NCBI GenBank assembly: GCA_037903355.1
Contig: JBAJFE010000009.1
Coordinates: forward strand, 248,001-312,000
From: Trichuris trichiura
Taxonomy: Eukaryota; Nematoda; Enoplea; Trichinellida; Trichuridae
Direction: 5' to 3'
DNA: 64,000 bases
In this document: in pieces, positions 1 to 26,084 of the stretch
How the letters are laid out: each line of letters begins with the position of its first letter
How positions within the stretch are numbered: position 1 is the first letter of the stretch
Translations under genes and position numbers: made by a program
Notes under the pieces: model-generated
Seen by the model: only the letters and a program-made list of their open reading frames with translations
The model's database searches: none
Told to the model about the DNA's origin: nothing

Positions 1-15291
<15,291 letters not shown>

Positions 15292-18200
15292 ATGAATCGC
15301 AGGCGGCGTAGGCTCAGCAGCCGTAAGCTTGACCACGCGGAGACTCCAATACTGCAAACTTGGCCTCCCGCTTGTCCAGGTCATCAGAAAACCATAGCAG
15401 CTCAACCGCCCAAAACGTTCAGATCCCGTTCTGTGGTAGGCACTTTGTCCTGTCGTTGTCAAGAGGGCATAATTTCTTTTTTAAAAAACATTTTACAACA
15501 ACTATTCATTTATTACTAATTCAGGTTCTCTCTCTGGGCGCCGACGTGCTACCTGAACACAAGCTGCAACCTGCACGCACTAATCACTGCACCATTCTGC
15601 ACTACTCTCCTTTCAAAGCGGTTTGGGATTGGATAATCCTCCTGCTAGTCATTTACACAGCGATATTCACTCCCTATGTAGCGGCCTTTCTTCTTAGAGA
15701 GGTAAGTCTAAATGATTGATATCTGCTGCATGCTACGACGCTTGCTACAGTTTCTTCATACGTTGCTTTTTTGCGTGGGATACAAGTAACTTAATCTTGA
15801 TTTATTACGTTGCTACAAGTGTTGTAAACCTTGATCAGTCTTCACTTTCTCAAGTTCTATCAACGTGTTTTGTGAAGTTGTAATTTCTTTTCGAATTCCT
15901 AAGAAACTAAACCCAGCTAATGTAACAACATTGGCCACCCTTTGCCGTGTTGGATGAAGAACCGACACTATGCCCTGCACTTTGATGTTTGCTTCATATT
16001 GGCGCGGTGATCGAGAGAGAGAGATGCTTTGTCGTTCGCCAATGATTTATGGAAAAACGATTTCCTGGAAAAAGTCTAGATAAACACCTCGACATTTGAA
16101 CGGCCATAAGCCAGCCTTATTGGCGCCTTTGCCGTTTGAAAATTGGAAAGCTGCTGTCTTATTGCAATGTAGATGACGAAGCAAATTGCTTCAGCAGCAG
16201 TTGCTTTAGTCTGATCACATTTTTTGACCGTCGGTAACATGCTCTGTACGTTACCCTTCTCTGCAATAGCCGATTAAGCATCTGAAGCTCTTTGGAGGCT
16301 TGCGTGCTTTACGTCATCTCCTTTGGGAGGTCGCCCAACCGAACTACCGCTAGTCAAGTGCTTAATTCTGCTTTGGCGGAATCTGCAGCTCATTAGCTAA
16401 GCTCCAGTGGACAATCAACTAGTCCATAGCTACAAAGAGACGGCATGTGGTCAGTCATGAAGGAATCCGTAACACTTCACTTGCGGCTCGATAAAAGTAA
16501 ACTGCGCAAAGCCAGGTTGTAGGAAACGATAGCAAACTTAAATTTACGTCACCATTCCATCGTTGTATAGGTCGTTTCAGTTTTTCAGTGATTGTTCAAT
16601 TGAGTAAAAAGGCAGTACCAGTCTCTTCTTTGAGACTTTCATATCTTGGTTTCTTTTAACGGTTTCGTCATAACTTAGCCCACTTGGGTCCCTATCTTTT
16701 TAAATAATATCATTATCTTACCTATAAAATAGACTTATGTAGTCACCTATTTCACGCTCACTATGCCCATTGACTTATCACCAGCCCTCTTGCAAGTACC
16801 AAATTTGAGTTTACCTTCCAGTCGGCTGGTTATTTGGTACGGTTATTTAGGGCTGGCATAAGGTGTATTTATTTTCACACAAGTCTGGGTGACATTGACA
16901 ATTTGGGAAAGGTAATTGAAACCACCGTCAGTAACGGTCAATAAATCGCTCGCATAGCATTTCCGCGTAAAATTGGGCATCCAATCCTGCGAACGATTCG
17001 CAGATGGTTGCGTTCGCATGAAGGGCATTGGATAGTTAATGCCTCCATTCTAGCGCACGCATTTCTAGTTGCTTTGATCTTTTTTCTTTTCAAAATGGGA
17101 TAGATTCGGAGAAAATTTGCAAGCTTATCGAACATTTTTAAAAGTTAAAAGCGCCTTGCCTGCTGAGGTTGCTAGCAAATGTTGAGCGAATGGGCTATTT
17201 GAAAGTGAAACGCTGGCTGATTGTTGAACGAACGTTGAATAAGTTTGGCTATGTATTTTGCATGATGTCTTATGACAGCTTACAGCTTTCAGCAGTTGTT
17301 AGAAGATTTCAACAGTTCTCGCGCAAATTGCAAACTGTTTTAGGAAAGCGTTTCAAGAAGGCAGCACAAGTATCACGACCCATTGGAAGTTGTAGATCTT
17401 ATTGTGGACATAATGTTTATTATTGACATAATAATCAACTTTCGGACAACGTACATGAATGACAACGATGAAGTGATAAGTCATCCGGGCAAAATCGCAA
17501 TCCATTACTTCAAAGGATGGTTTCTTATTGACGTTGTCGCTGCCATACCATTTGACTTGCTGCTGTTCAACGCTAATTCGGACGAGGTAAGCGGGTTATG
17601 ATTTGATGAAATTTTTACGCTTGTTCTCGCGTTACGTTTTCCCATTGCTTTCTCCTCTTAAGTTTAATGGTCGTTCGCCGCTGCTACGCTGGAATTTAAT
17701 CAATTCCTCAGCTATTTCGGCAGCGTTGGGGCCACTTTCGTTCGCCCCATTGGTATATAGCCTGCCAGTGATGACTACTGGAATTGGAACTTCAGCATCC
17801 TCGAGCGATCACTTCCGTAGTCTCTTATGAAAAGGGCCATTAGATCTTTTTAACGGGCAACAGGCTTAACGCGATGCGCTATGTTTGATTGCATCATGTT
17901 GGCTATTATTTGATGTTAAAAGGTCTTCACAGCTTGATTTTACCAAATGATAACGTTTCCTACTGGTGTGCCATTTCTTACCTTCTGCGATGCACTTCTC
18001 CAAGACTTTCTGAAAAATACGCTTTTGCATATATTTGCAGCGTATAGTTTATTTGTAAAATCCATTGGTGATTATCTCTTCTCTCGTCGTCAATTTGCAA
18101 GCACGTCTTAAAGCGTTGGAAAGCATTTAATTTGCCCTTAGTAATCAATTATAGTTTGCAAAATCCTGGCTCATTAGAACACGCCTCACATCTAATGGCA

Positions 18201-21200
18201 CTTTTCCTGCATACAATCCAAGCCTTTGCATAAATACGATTCCAGTGAAGCTACACACAAAATAAAGGATACACGTTAAACTTTGGCAGAATAAAGTTTG
18301 CTATTCTGTGCATGCACTCCAATGTTGTGAACTGTAGTTTACCATTATTGAACTGGAGTTAGGGTCGAAACAACTGCGTTTGATATGTTCCTAATGCTTG
18401 CACCATTTGCGGCTGTTGTGAACAACCAGATGGAATAAGTGAGCTCGTCTTGGGACCCCATTATTGCTTCTCATCTGATCGAGTCAGTTTACTCATAGCA
18501 AGTTGTTGCTAAGTCGGTATTGTTGGACTTTTCGTCCATGCGGTGCACTTAGCGGTAAATGGCTTGCAATCTTCGCCAGTCTTTCAACTGACCCTTTGCT
18601 CTTGACAAGCTACGTCGCTGCAGTGACTTCGCCACTAATCCAAACGATAGCATTTTGGAAAGCAGGTTAACTTGGCTGTTTATTTTAAAAGTCACATGAA
18701 AAGGCAATTAGGAATGTCTGCTTCGATCCGGTGTAAGCGCCAACCAATTAGCAATCACTTTGCACAATTGTATGCCTTCCCTGAAGCTGCATTTATTCAT
18801 CTTCTGCTCTGAAAGTTAACGAATGATTAGCTGCAGGGAGTATTTGGTGTCATCCGGGTCGTGGTTGCGATTAAGCCTCATACTATTTTCGTCTCAACAT
18901 TTCGCTTTCAAAGCCTTTTGCTATAATATGTTTTTTTGCTCATCTTCTATCTCAATACGGATCAAAAGCTTTCTTTTTTAACTTGCAGCATCTGTGAATA
19001 AATGGCAGCCTTCTTAACTTTTACCAACGAAATAATTTTAAACCTGTTTTTATTGAAAAAACATAGCTGAAATTTCAGAATTCAGTTGACAAGTGTCTTA
19101 GTAGTCATCATGGCGTTGAGGGAAGCATCGGGTGAATCCCGAAAATTGCATCCGAATTTTGTCCTGATTCTTTTTTCTTTTCATCGCCAATTCACGAAGG
19201 TGGGCTGCTGCTATGAACTTAAGAAAAATTACATTTTTCGTTTGTTTCGCTGAATATTTCAACGAATGCAACTAACTGACCTAAAGATGATAAAAAAAAA
19301 TCCAGTAAATGTAAGCAGTACGCTGATGAATTTCGTAGCAAATGCGCAGCCAGCATACTAGGTAAACCTATGCGGTACCGATGCGTTTTCCATCAACTGT
19401 TTTGTTCCTCCAAGCCGCTTGCTGCCATACATCGTTTCTTGCTGCGTAAATAGTTATTACCTGCAGAAGGTTTCAGCTTTAGCTTTTAGGAACCTTTTTT
19501 TGCTTCCTACTGCACTTTTCACAGAACGAAAAGATTAACAGTGGATTGGCATGACCTGTTTTAGAACGATTTCAGTTGATGCTGATCATTCTCTAGTACA
19601 ATCTTTTGCCACGTGATGAAAAGACCAAACACAAAACACTGTCACAAATTGAATTGAGCAGAGCAGTAAGCAGACGGCGGCTAGAGACATGTCTAAAGCA
19701 AAACCTAATCCACTTCGTATGTGTACATGTCTGACGATAAATCAGACGATTTAATTATTGGACGGGTTGGAAACCCAACATCCAAGTAGTTCTGAAGGTG
19801 GTCTTTTTTAGCCAGATTCCATTTTTAAATTGTAAATTAGACAGGTGACGTTTTTATAGTTTTGAAAGCTGAAATCCAGCCTAAGTTGCTATTTTTTATG
19901 GTTTCTTTTTGGCGGTAATTTTCTTCTTTTGAACTGATTGCTTAATGTTTAGACTACTACTTTGATTGGTCTTCTAAAGACAGCTCGCCTTTTGCGTTTG
20001 GTTCGGGTCTGCCGCAAGTTGGATCGTTACTCAGAGTATGGTGCTGCCCTTTTACTGTTGCTTATGGCTATGTTCGCCCTTATTGCACATTGGCTAGCTT
20101 GCATCTGGTATGCTATCGGGTCTGCTGAATTGCCGAATGTCGAAAACAATATTACATGGCTCCACCAACTTGGTAAGCAATTTGCAATGAATTCGGTAAT
20201 GTCCATCACTTTGCGGGGAGGCGAAATTGTCGTGCCAGTCGTACAATCTTTCTTTGTCAACTAAGTTGCTAGGCACATTTGTCAGTTTCCTGTGCTTGCA
20301 GCAAATCATCTTCAAACGCCTTATAATGGATCAACGGGTGTTGGTCCGTCCTTGCGGTCTCGGTACGTGACCGCGCTGTACTTTACTCTGAGCACAATTA
20401 CGAGCATCGGCTTTGGCAATGTTTCGGCCACTACGGATTCCGAAAAAATTTTTACAATAGTCATGATGATACTGGGATGTAAGTGCAAAGGACGGTAGGC
20501 CCTGTGGAGTTTGCTGTGTGTTTGTTCTGTACTATGGCGTTTGTTATGTGCTTTATTTTGCACGTACTATTCTTAAGTGCTCAGCAGCGGTACGTCAGTT
20601 TCACATTCTTACGTATACCGTTAATAGCTTCTAGTTGTTAGGCAAACTGGAATTTTATCATTTATCTGAGCTTTACAGTTGCTTTCTGTGAACAGCAAAG
20701 TCTAGCAAGACGAAATATAAACTCGTGATAGCGTGGTTCTGTTTCTGTGTTCTGCTTATCTTCTTCCCCAACTTTCGTTTTTGTTTTCAATGTCAGAAAG
20801 TTTACGCTCATAACTGTTGTCGATATTTAGAAGTTCTGCGGTTTGTTAAAATTCTGAATTCAGCTTACTTATTTTCCTTGCCTGAAATGTCGAACTCGTC
20901 ATTGAGAAATTGAAATAGACAGAGGGACGTTTCTTTCTGAAAGCCTAATTACTATTTTAAAATAAGGCTTTAAGATTATTAACTGCAGGCATTGAAGCTT
21001 TGCTTTCTAAATTCAAATAATAATCATGCTTTATAAAGCTGTTGTATTTAAGTGCAATGTACCTCATAATGTTGGATTACCTCTATTAAAAGTTTTGAGG
21101 CTTGTCTCTTTCCAGGCTCCCATCGTCATGCAGTAAAATTGCCGATCATCTTTTTCTACTCTTGTCAAAGCTTGAGCCTAAACATAGGGCTTATACTTTG

Positions 21201-24200
21201 GCTTAGGCTTAAGTAGAAGCAGAACAACATGAGTACCACCCTTGCCAGTAAGCGCAGAACAGCACTGCGACATGCTTGCCAGGAAAAAACTTGCATTTTT
21301 CAGACGGTCAGGCTGCTGAGAGACCAAATTCCAAATCTTTTTCTCTTCCAGTTTCGATAGCTTGAATGCAACAGTTACCCTACCAGCAGGCATATGAGCA
21401 ATTGTTAGCTGAAACCGTTTTCTTTGCTGATTTTGGAAAGGGCGCTTTTGGAACTGCGCCATTCCATTCTCAGTATTGATGAGTTACCCGACTAACTTTT
21501 GTTGAAAGATTTTCTTTTTCCAGAACCAGCTTCATTTGACTAAGGAAAGTTCATTAATGTAGTTGCCAATTTATTGTCCATAAGGAGCTGAGCAAGTTAC
21601 TTAACTTAGGCTTTCTTTGTCATGGTTTTTGTTTTTATGCTCGCTTGTTGATTCTGCTAGCCGTTTGTTGCGTGCAAATATGTATTGACTTACTCGGTTG
21701 TTAATAATTAAGCTGTCACCATGTGTTTTCCAACTGTTTCAGCGTTTATACTTCGCGAACTGAGAACCCTATTTTGAAAGAACCGAGAGTAAATGTGAGT
21801 CAAAAATATGAGTGGATAGTTTTTTTCTTGAAGTTCTTTACGTGATGGGACCTCGTTTTAAGGGGTATCGATTGTTGAAGAGACGCTCTTACTAAGAAGA
21901 ATGTGAACAGCTTTTTGAACTGTTCTTGTCCTTTTGAGCTGCGTAGAAAATTTTCTGAAATGTACATCTTTTTTTTAATATGAAGCGATTTTGAACCAGC
22001 TGTCCTCCTTGACAAAACGCAATACTACGCATACGCTTTACTTTGTGCTGAAACGTCGTTGGCAACGGAATTCTTATTTTTTCAAATGGCAATTCTTAGT
22101 GCATCATATAACACGTAATTTTTTATTCTTCCTTAGAAGTAATTCTTAGGGGTTTAAAGCTCATGCTGGATAAATGTCGTTTGACTAATTGTTGACTAAT
22201 ACGATCGAAGCTCTATTACGTTACCGTTTCTTTTACACTGCGTGTTTGTGTTAATGCACAATGAGAGAACAGGAAGTACAAGTTTAAATGTTACCCTTCA
22301 TTTTTCAAGCGCATCAATACTTGCAATTGTTGTTGCTGGATTATTTATTGAAATTGCTTCGCTGGTTAGTTGGTGTACGGATCTGGTTTTGCAATAATTT
22401 TTATTCCAAAATTCTGCCTCTGCCTGTTAGCAGTCTGTCCTTTAATCACTGGCTGAACAGTTGTTCTCACTATAGCGGTTCAAATGCAAATTCCGTTTGT
22501 GAACCTGACTGGCCGTCAAGGTGGACCAAACCTCCGATCTCGCTACATTTCTTCCCTCTACTTTCTCATGTCTACACTGACAAGCGTCGGTTTCGGAAAC
22601 ATTGCGGCAAACACTGACAACGAGAAAATTTTCTCAATTTGCGCAATGATGTTAGGATGTAAGTTAAACAAATGATTAGTCATTTCCCTGGGCTGATGTT
22701 TAATGCCTAAATCGAACCTCGCCTGTTCGATTCAATGCCTAACATGGCACCTGTGCATTCACCTTCCTTTGGCTTCTTCGACGCGACACATGAATCTAAA
22801 CGAAAAGATTTTCCATGATGAAACTGACTAAACCGTTTGACTATTCTGCAGCTAATTAGCGCCAGATGCGTAAATTCTCATTCTTTGCAGATGTTGCAGT
22901 TGTGTGCACTGTGCCTACTATTTTTTCGCTCAGTACAAGGTGTGATGGTCGTTCGTTCTGTTCAGTTTTTTTGAACTTACTTTTGCGGTTATGGAAATTA
23001 GCCTGAATAACGTTTCTTCAAACTGCTTTTCGGTGTTGCTCGTTTGAATTAATATTAAAAGTGCATGAACTGCTATGAAAATAGTGCCATAGTCGAACTG
23101 ATCATGCTAGTTAAATAAGCATGCTAACTTTGGTGTGCCAGACGAAAGCAGTGCTTTCTGTATGTCAAGGCAGTAAACATTTTGCAGCTCTTATGTATGC
23201 CAGCGTATTTGGAAACGTGTCGGCCATCATATCTCGTCTCTACTCCGGCACGGCACGGTACCACGTCGAAATGAACAGACTAAGAGAGTTCATTAGGTTT
23301 CATCAAATACCAAACCCTCTTCGACAGCGGTTGGAAGAATACTTTCAACACGCGTGGACTTACACCAACGGTATCGACATGAGCATGGCAAGTATTTTTC
23401 ATTTGCAGCGCAGCAGCTTAACGTTCAATTATGTAGCTCAGCTTGTGTAGCCTTAATCCAACAAGTCGCAATGCTACCTTTCTTTATTTGCAGGTTCTCA
23501 AACAATTTCCCGAGTGTATCCAAGCTGATATCTGCCTTTACCTCAATCGTACATTGCTCAGCAGCTGTCCTGCATTCCAAGGAGCCAGCCCTGGATGTCT
23601 TCGAGCCTTAAGCATGCGGTAGTTAACTTGTTAGACTGAGGTCATCGCCATGTTCTCAAAATCGTTGATTGAAACCGTCTTTACTTTCAGGTTTCGAACA
23701 ACGCACGCACCGCCTGGCGACACGTTGGTTCACAAAGGGGATGTGCTGACCGCTTTATACTTCATTGCAAGAGGCTCGGTAGAAATCCTAAAGGAAGAAA
23801 TAGTGGTTTCTATCCTAGGTGAGTTACCGTAGCGCCATGCACACGTGTGTTTATTAAATCGCATTACGTTGTCTTAAGGCAAAGAAGACGCTTTCGGAGA
23901 AAATCCATTGCTCCATAGATCTGTAGGAAAATCTTCCTGTTATGTCAGAGCGCTGACGTACTGCGATTTGCACAAAATATTTCGCGACGACTTATTGGAC
24001 GTGCTGGACATGTATCCAGAGTTTGCTGAACTATTCTGTCGCAATCTAGTCATAGCATTTGACCTTCGAGATGTATGCTGAAGTGGTCTTCGAAAACTAC
24101 CAACTGTCTCTTTTGTTCATAGGATGAATTGTTTACAAATTTGAACAGCGAAGCTTATTGCACTCCAGCCTATTTGGTCAAACAGGGCGATTTTCATAAT

Positions 24201-25691
24201 GCAGGTAGGTACAAACTGGCGAAACGTGCTCGTCGCAACATGTACTGTTTCATCTCCACAGATAACGCGTTTGCAGCGGGTCAGCGAAAGATTAGCGTTC
24301 GGCGAAAAAGGCCTTATTTGCAAGGCTTAATGGGGCAAGAAGATATGGGAATCGGTTGTGGCGTTTCACCAACGAATAGTCGTTCGAAAAGTCGGATAGA
24401 CAGCGTTATCCGGCGTTGCAAGAGCTGTTCCAATACGTCGGAAAGAACTATGGACTATTACGGCGCTCCTATGCCACGCATACGTTCAGAAAAGAAAGGG
24501 AGTCACGCATCATCCGAAAGTACGTTCGCCTGTAATAAATGCACGTTCAAATCAAATTTTTATCTTATGGGCGGTTACTGCCGGCTGCGTCTTAAAAAGA
24601 TGAAATGTTGAGGTGCCTACTTTCAGCTGCTGCGCCAAGGACGAATTTCAGTTTATCAGCGAAGCATAGCACCAGGTCAGAAATGACACCATTGATAGGA
24701 AGAATACCGTACGTCAACGGGAGCGACGATTCTCTGAGCGGTTCCGCGAGAGTAGATTCCACAGACCTGCTGACTGTTCCGTCATTCGGTGACCAGCACC
24801 CAGGAATGAAGTCACAATTCTGGCTTCCCAAAAGCGAACCAATATCAAAGAGTGCAAGTAGGGTCTTCCTACTTTCAAAAAGTTTGAAGCCAATGTAAAT
24901 ATTGCGTGCAGGCGTCAATCTGCCGGAAGAAGACGAAACAAAGCGCTTCAGGAGGTCGACGGCAAGGGAAGAGGCTATGGAGCAGCGTTTAAACGACATA
25001 GAGAGGTAGGAAATAAGTATTACAAAGTCGTTCCTACGGTGTGGAAAACTTTTTAGACACCTAACACGAATTGAACATCAATTGAACACAGACATTGAAA
25101 GGATATATCAGCTTCTATGCAAGTGGCGGCAACCGGAGGAATCGATGCAACTACCTCAGCACAACTGGCAGTACAAACAAGGAGCATTACATCAAAGTGT
25201 TCCAACGGAAATGCCGTTTTTTGACGTAAGGCAGCCAACGCAGAGACAAGCAGCTCCTGTTTCACATCCAGCAATAGAAACTGTGGTGATTCGTCAATCG
25301 GGTAGAGCGCTGAATCCATTAGTTCAACGGTCTTCTTCTACATCCGACTGTTTGACCGATTTGCCAAAGATTGATTTTGATCACATGTCTGCTGCTACTC
25401 CTTTGTTCAGAATTGATCAAGGAGAAATGGTAAGGCTTCCTTCGATTTCTTTTGAGTTCAGCAATGATACAACAAGGGTACAACTATTGTTATTGAACAA
25501 GTATCATTTGCCTTTAGACATGCTCATCTTGTACGGGCACTAGAAGTGTTCCTGTGGAACGTCCGAAGCATCTGTCGTGCCCAGAGGAACGTCTTGAACG
25601 GCAAACTAGGCAAAGTGGTGATGCCACTTGCGAAACTACTGAAGATGTAGGCGAAAAGGGGCCAAAAGTGACGTCATCATTACCCACCTAA
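15292..25691 (+). CDS. unc-103: ERG-type voltage-gated potassium channel (KCNH family, UNC-103-like)
   Basis: Pore-forming subunit of an ERG (Kv11) K+ channel in the plasma membrane. Exons: 15292-15435, 15525-15701, 17365-17586, 19953-20172, 20302-20478 or 22476-22658, 23188-23387, 23494-23618, 23691-23818, 23879-24072, 24123-24204, 24262-24531, 24627-24857, 24912-25005, 25057-25429, 25518-25691. All phases agree and give about 936 residues with the first pore exon. In order: S1 after [15 protein letters not shown]2-S3 with [11 protein letters not shown]4 [15 protein letters not shown]-loop GFGN, S6/C-linker [14 protein letters not shown] then [18 protein letters not shown], the cyclic-nucleotide-binding homology domain ([23 protein letters not shown]), and a charged C-terminal coiled-coil-like tail. 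No PAS domain was found, so the model resembles short N-terminal isoforms. The start codon at 15292 is the least certain point. The intron after 23387 uses a GC donor. Confidence 0.93.
20302..20478 (+). other. unc-103: Alternative pore exon A of the ERG channel
   Basis: Encodes turret, pore helix, selectivity filter and start of S6. The filter reads TSIGFGN followed by V-S, so Ser sits where hERG has Ser631, the residue needed for fast C-type inactivation. The turret has an N-G-S glycosylation sequon. The exon is 177 nt, enters in phase 1 (AG at 20300-20301) and leaves in phase 1 (donor gtaagt at 20479). Exon B has the same phases at both ends, so either can join 20172 to 23188 in frame. Confidence 0.93.
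21178..21345 (-). repeat. Dispersed short repeat, copy 1 (in an ERG intron)
   Basis: The reverse strand shows a segment with CAGCCTGACC, then TCTGAAAAATGCAAGTT, CTGGCAAGCATG and a 3' part with AAGCCTAAGC. The same order of words occurs near 44517-44640 and 59863-60000. It lies between the two pore exons. No coding potential is claimed. Confidence 0.55.
22476..22658 (+). other. unc-103: Alternative pore exon B of the ERG channel
   Basis: A diverged duplicate of exon A lying 2 kb downstream. It has a pyrimidine-rich acceptor (AG at 22474-22475) and a strong donor (gtaagt at 22659). It encodes [15 protein letters not shown], then the filter TSVGFGN followed by I-A, so Ala replaces the Ser631 equivalent, as in EAG-type channels. 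It also carries Leu where hERG has Thr618. The exon is 183 nt, phase 1 to phase 1. Including both exons would keep the frame but insert two pores, so mutually exclusive splicing is the sensible reading. Confidence 0.88.
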
Positions 25692-25992
25692 TGATTGTGA
25701 GCAACTAAGGGAAAGCTGAAGAAATCGCTGACCTATCTGAGAGAGTGCTACAACCTTCACAGGTTGGCAACGTGCGCTCTAGACGATACAAACACGCACG
25801 CACACACACACACATGCATCCTTAAAGAATGAGCACCGGTCAGTCGTCAACAGGATCGTTCCAGCAACTTCTGGACAATCGCCTTTGCGACCAATCAAAT
25901 GAGCCTCAATCGACCATCTATGCAACAGTAATTGACATGGATATGCGGTTACTGCGGCTGCCAGTTGAACGTGCTAATTTTTTTTGAAAAGA

Positions 25993-26010
25993 TTTATTTT
26001 GTAGAATAAA
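25993..26010. promoter_or_regulatory. Back-to-back poly(A) signals of converging genes
   Basis: TTTATT at 25993-25998 is AATAAA on the - strand, about 90 nt past the DDX23 stop. AATAAA at 26005-26010 is on the + strand, about 310 nt past the ERG stop. The two signals are 6 nt apart, so the two transcripts' 3' ends probably overlap. The 3' flank of the ERG gene also holds a short CA-rich run near 25790-25815. Confidence 0.6.
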
Positions 26011-26084
26011 AATGAAACAATCATACAAAGGTTAACGTTCTTCACGACGGATACAAGGAAATAGAAATATTGAAAAACAAAATT

